From assembly GCA_009887135.1 (NCBI GenBank), contig QXYA01000151.1:1-8766 (forward strand): 8,766 nt of DNA, given 5' to 3'. Shown piece by piece: positions 6,346 to 8,766 of this stretch (its first letter is position 1; each line of letters begins with the position of its first letter). A model generated the notes under the pieces. That model saw nothing but the letters and a program-made list of their open reading frames with translations. It was not told where the DNA came from and made no database searches. The translations under genes were made by a program, and so were the position numbers. The DNA is from Candidatus Poseidoniales archaeon (GTDB lineage: Archaea; Thermoplasmatota; Poseidoniia; Poseidoniales; Poseidoniaceae).

Positions 6346-7331
6346 TTCCTGATGTAAGTCAGACCGGTGAGGCTGTTGAACAACAATGGGTTCCTCAACC
6401 GAAAGCGCCTGTTGTAATGCTCAATAATGTCGGGAAAACCTATGGCCGTTACCAAGCACTCGGAGGCGTCTCCCTTGCTTTATCTGGAGGTGTTACGGGG
6501 ATTTTAGGTTTGAACGGTGCTGGTAAATCAACGCTGTTTAAACTCCTGATGGGTAAACTTCGGGCAACCCAAGGTGAAGTGCGCTTGTTTGGTACGAACC
6601 CATGGAAAAACCCAGCACCTTATGCACGAGTGGGATATGTTCCTGAGAATGAGAGCCTCCATGACTGGATGACTGCTTTTGATTTCGTAACCACGTTTGC
6701 TCGCCTTCATGGTCTAACTCGTGACGAAGCCAAACTTGAGGCTGAACGCGTGCTGGAATTTGTTGGATTAACCGATGTCATGCACAAGAAGATTGGACGT
6801 TATTCCAAAGGGATGCGTCAGCGTGCAAAGATTGCTCATGCTTTGGTCAACGACCCTGATTTGATTATTCTTGATGAACCATTACAGGGTTGTGATCCGC
6901 TTGCCAGGACGACGATTATGAATGTCATACGTGAACTTGGAAGGATGGGACGTACCGTTTTGTTAAGCAGCCATATTCTCTCAGAAATTGAACGAATAAC
7001 CGAACAGATCGTGATTCTCCACCAAGGGCGTTTACTCGCCATCGGGAACGTTCATGCAATTCGTGAACAATTGGACAATATTCCTCACACGATTGAACTC
7101 GAATGTTCAGATGCGAAGGCACTCGCACGTGACGTCCTCAGTCTTGATTCCGTTCATGGTTTGCAATTCCCAACCACGACGAAATTACGTATTTTCACAC
7201 ATCATCTTGGTGAATTTCATAAACACCTTCCAACGATTGTCGTTGAGAATAATCATAATGTAATGAACATTAACAACCCTGATGACGATCTACAGACCAT
7301 TCTGGGATATCTTACAGGGGGCAGTCGTTGA
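6342..7331 (+). CDS. ABC-2 type transporter ATP-binding protein (second of two)
   Basis: Second nucleotide-binding subunit of the cassette, 329 residues, same CcmA/NatA-like type as the first but clearly diverged from it. Motifs: 'NNVGKTYGRYQAL' A-loop region, Walker A 'GLNGAGKST' (56-64), Q-loop with Glu ('GYVPENESL'), signature 'YSKGMRQ' (154-160), Walker B 'LIILDEP' (174-180) with catalytic Glu, an unusual D-loop 'LQGCDP' where 'SGLDP' is typical, and switch His in 'LSSHILSEIERIT' (H211). There is an N-terminal extension of about 22 residues and a C-terminal domain of about 95 residues. All ATP-hydrolysis residues are present. Since the two ATPases differ in signature and D-loop, they probably form a heterodimer over the two permeases, though two separate homodimeric transporters cannot be excluded. 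Start ATG 6342 overlaps the upstream stop by 4 bp. Confidence 0.92.
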   Translation: MIPDVSQTGEAVEQQWVPQPKAPVVMLNNVGKTYGRYQALGGVSLALSGGVTGILGLNGAGKSTLFKLLMGKLRATQGEVRLFGTNPWKNPAPYARVGYVPENESLHDWMTAFDFVTTFARLHGLTRDEAKLEAERVLEFVGLTDVMHKKIGRYSKGMRQRAKIAHALVNDPDLIILDEPLQGCDPLARTTIMNVIRELGRMGRTVLLSSHILSEIERITEQIVILHQGRLLAIGNVHAIREQLDNIPHTIELECSDAKALARDVLSLDSVHGLQFPTTTKLRIFTHHLGEFHKHLPTIVVENNHNVMNINNPDDDLQTILGYLTGGSR

Positions 7332-8668
7332 TGGCAAAAGATCGAGGTGAAACGATTTGGACTGCTCTCGACCGAAAGGCGACAGCAATTGCCGAGTTCA
7401 CCATGCGCCAATATCGGACTCGGATCTCTACGTGGGTGGTACTTGGAGTAGGATTCCTTTCCATCTCTGTAGTTTTGTTGTTTTACATCGATGCAATGAA
7501 TACAGAGATCGAAGCCATTGACAATGACGGAGATTCCTTTGATTCCGATGGTGATGGGTACGTCGATGGCCAAGAATTCAAGCTTGGTACGGATGTGTAT
7601 GATGAATTTTCTCATCCAGGTTTATTCAATCCCCCTATTCAGCCGGAACCTGCTTCAATGTACATCAATGAAGATGACTATGACTGGGATTACTCAGATG
7701 CTCGCAGTGTAGCGTCTACTGGGTACGACGATGATGGTGATTGTCGAGAAAGTCAATTGCTTGATAGTCAAAAAGATACGAATAATGATGGTATTCCGTG
7801 TAATATTCGCATTGTATTCAATTCACTGACAGGTGAATATCAGATCTTTGCTGATGCCGGTGTAGATGAAGACCCAGATGAAGATAGATACGGCAAAGAA
7901 GCACAACACAGAGCCTTTGTTTTAGCCATCGGGAAACTTGGTTTTGTCTTTTTACTGAGTATATTCATTCCCCTGTTCTTAGCAACAGGACTTATCCGGG
8001 ATGAAATGACCTCTGGTACGATGCATTATATGACGGCAAAACCAATTGCAAGAGGAGAGATTTTCCTCTATCGAATGCTCGGGTATCTTGGAATTGTGTG
8101 GCCATACATGCTCATTATGTGTGTGTTAATGGCGCTCATCTCTGGTTTACTTGGGCCTGGTGATCAATTCTTCAGATTTGCAGATCTTGGTGTGTGGTTT
8201 AGCGTACTCATTGCTGCATTGTTAGCAACACTTGTCTACGGCATGCTGTTTTCATTCCTTGGAGTTCTTTGGAAATATGGTATCATTCTTGCCCTACCAA
8301 TTGCAGCATGGGAACTTGGAATGGCCCTTCTCTCAATGAGTGTCCCTGAATCGACCTTCTTGCGAATGTCAATTGTAGGATGGTCGATGAGTATTATCGA
8401 TTCCGGGGCGTTACTTGTTTGGCCCGACATGGACATGTTTACTCAAGCAGGATCTTGGGCTGGTGGCTCGAACGAAGGGAATTCTTTCTTTTCCTTTGAG
8501 AGTGAGGCCTTGCCAGGCCATGGCGCTTTAGAGTGGGCGCAGAGTGACCTTGGATTAGGCATGGGCCCATATCCGACAATCATAGTTTCGATGATGGTAT
8601 TACTCGCTCAGGCGGCTTTCTTTTGGTTCATTGGACAACTTGTTTTCAAATCGAAAGAAATCGAATGA
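7331..8668 (+). CDS. ABC-2 type transporter permease with calcium-binding-type external loop (second of two)
   Basis: Membrane subunit, 445 residues, from an ATG whose A is the last base of the preceding TGA stop (a TTG one codon upstream is less likely). TM1 is at about 35-55. A hydrophilic, strongly acidic region of about 140 residues (57-195) follows, then further helices at about 196-222, 248-274, 286-311, 316-336 and 415-438. The segment 'LIRDEMTSGTMHYMTAKPI' after TM2 is the ABC-2 cytoplasmic motif, which puts the 57-195 loop outside the cell. That loop holds a complete EF-hand-type calcium loop at D71-E82 (D71, D73, D75, G76, D79, E82), preceded by a similar D-N-D-G-D turn at 64-68, and an Excalibur-like stretch with 'DDDGDC' (C138) and 'NNDGIPC' (C157), possibly disulfide-bonded. 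A second external segment rich in Gly/Ser/Trp (about 363-412) lies before the last TM. The substrate is unknown. Calcium binding is inferred from the motif pattern. Confidence 0.88.
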   Translation: MAKDRGETIWTALDRKATAIAEFTMRQYRTRISTWVVLGVGFLSISVVLLFYIDAMNTEIEAIDNDGDSFDSDGDGYVDGQEFKLGTDVYDEFSHPGLFNPPIQPEPASMYINEDDYDWDYSDARSVASTGYDDDGDCRESQLLDSQKDTNNDGIPCNIRIVFNSLTGEYQIFADAGVDEDPDEDRYGKEAQHRAFVLAIGKLGFVFLLSIFIPLFLATGLIRDEMTSGTMHYMTAKPIARGEIFLYRMLGYLGIVWPYMLIMCVLMALISGLLGPGDQFFRFADLGVWFSVLIAALLATLVYGMLFSFLGVLWKYGIILALPIAAWELGMALLSMSVPESTFLRMSIVGWSMSIIDSGALLVWPDMDMFTQAGSWAGGSNEGNSFFSFESEALPGHGALEWAQSDLGLGMGPYPTIIVSMMVLLAQAAFFWFIGQLVFKSKEIE

Positions 8669-8672
8669 GGGA
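8667..8672 (+). promoter_or_regulatory. Ribosome binding site of the gene at the right edge
   Basis: GAGGGA lies 4 nt before ATG 8677 and overlaps the stop codon of the second permease. It supports the partial gene that follows as real and co-transcribed with the cassette. Confidence 0.6.
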
Positions 8673-8676
8673 TTTG

Positions 8677-8766
8677 ATGGATTCATTTCAAGGTGATTTC
8701 TCTTCATTGTGGAAACTTCAACAACGCCAGCCCCTGAATCATCTCACATGGGATTGGTGGTGGTGG
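8677..8766 (+). CDS. Start of an unidentified protein, cut by window edge
   Basis: Thirty open codons run from ATG 8677 to the window end, 8 bp after the second permease stop and with a good ribosome binding site. The peptide begins 'MDSFQGDFSSLWKLQQRQ' and ends in a Trp-rich stretch 'TWDWWWW' at the edge. No family can be named from so little. The tight spacing suggests it belongs to the transporter operon. The Trp run could be the start of a membrane helix, which would fit a further membrane subunit, but this is a guess. Confidence 0.5.
   Translation, partial: MDSFQGDFSSLWKLQQRQPLNHLTWDWWWW

Noticed and set aside
7253..7615. Minus-strand open frame of 120 codons.
   Set aside because: It lies opposite the second ATPase and second permease, both with clear motifs, and its peptide shows no recognisable domain or ribosome binding site.

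Overview
The window looks archaeal, most likely a planktonic euryarchaeon of the Thermoplasmatota / Marine Group II (Poseidoniales) type. The archaeal assignment rests on a full-length archaeosine-type tRNA-guanine transglycosylase with a C-terminal PUA domain, which is an archaeal hallmark. The finer placement is inferred from the compact, overlapping gene layout, moderate GC content and acidic calcium-binding-type surface sequence; no rRNA or other marker is present to confirm it. Coding density is very high: the longest stretch without a gene is about 90 bp.

Region 1 (1-1450, minus strand): sufC followed by sufB, reading out of the left edge. These are the ATPase and core scaffold of the SUF Fe-S cluster assembly machine. 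SufB is cut by the window edge after 228 codons. A 91-bp gap (1451-1541) separates sufC from the divergent plus-strand genes and is the only obvious promoter region.

Region 2 (1542-4287, plus strand): a NifU C-terminal-domain protein with a CxxC Fe-S scaffold motif, then tgtA, the enzyme that inserts preQ0 at position 15 of archaeal tRNAs as the first tRNA-level step to archaeosine. The Fe-S genes on both strands form a small biogenesis locus. TgtA keeps both catalytic aspartates, but the four residues that bind structural zinc in the Pyrococcus enzyme are all replaced.

Region 3 (4322-8668, plus strand): a tightly coupled four-gene ABC-2 transporter cassette in the order ATPase, permease, ATPase, permease, with 4-bp, 4-bp and 1-bp overlaps. 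The two ATPases differ in their signature motifs and the two permeases are clearly asymmetric. The second permease has a loop of about 140 residues between TM1 and TM2 that carries an EF-hand-type calcium loop and an Excalibur-like Cys/Asp segment. This suggests one heteromeric transporter with a calcium-stabilised external domain; its substrate cannot be told from sequence. A further gene begins at 8677 with a good ribosome binding site and runs off the right edge.

No tRNA, rRNA, CRISPR array, insertion sequence or clear terminator was seen. The most interesting points are the loss of the TgtA zinc site and the calcium-binding-type insertion in the second ABC permease.
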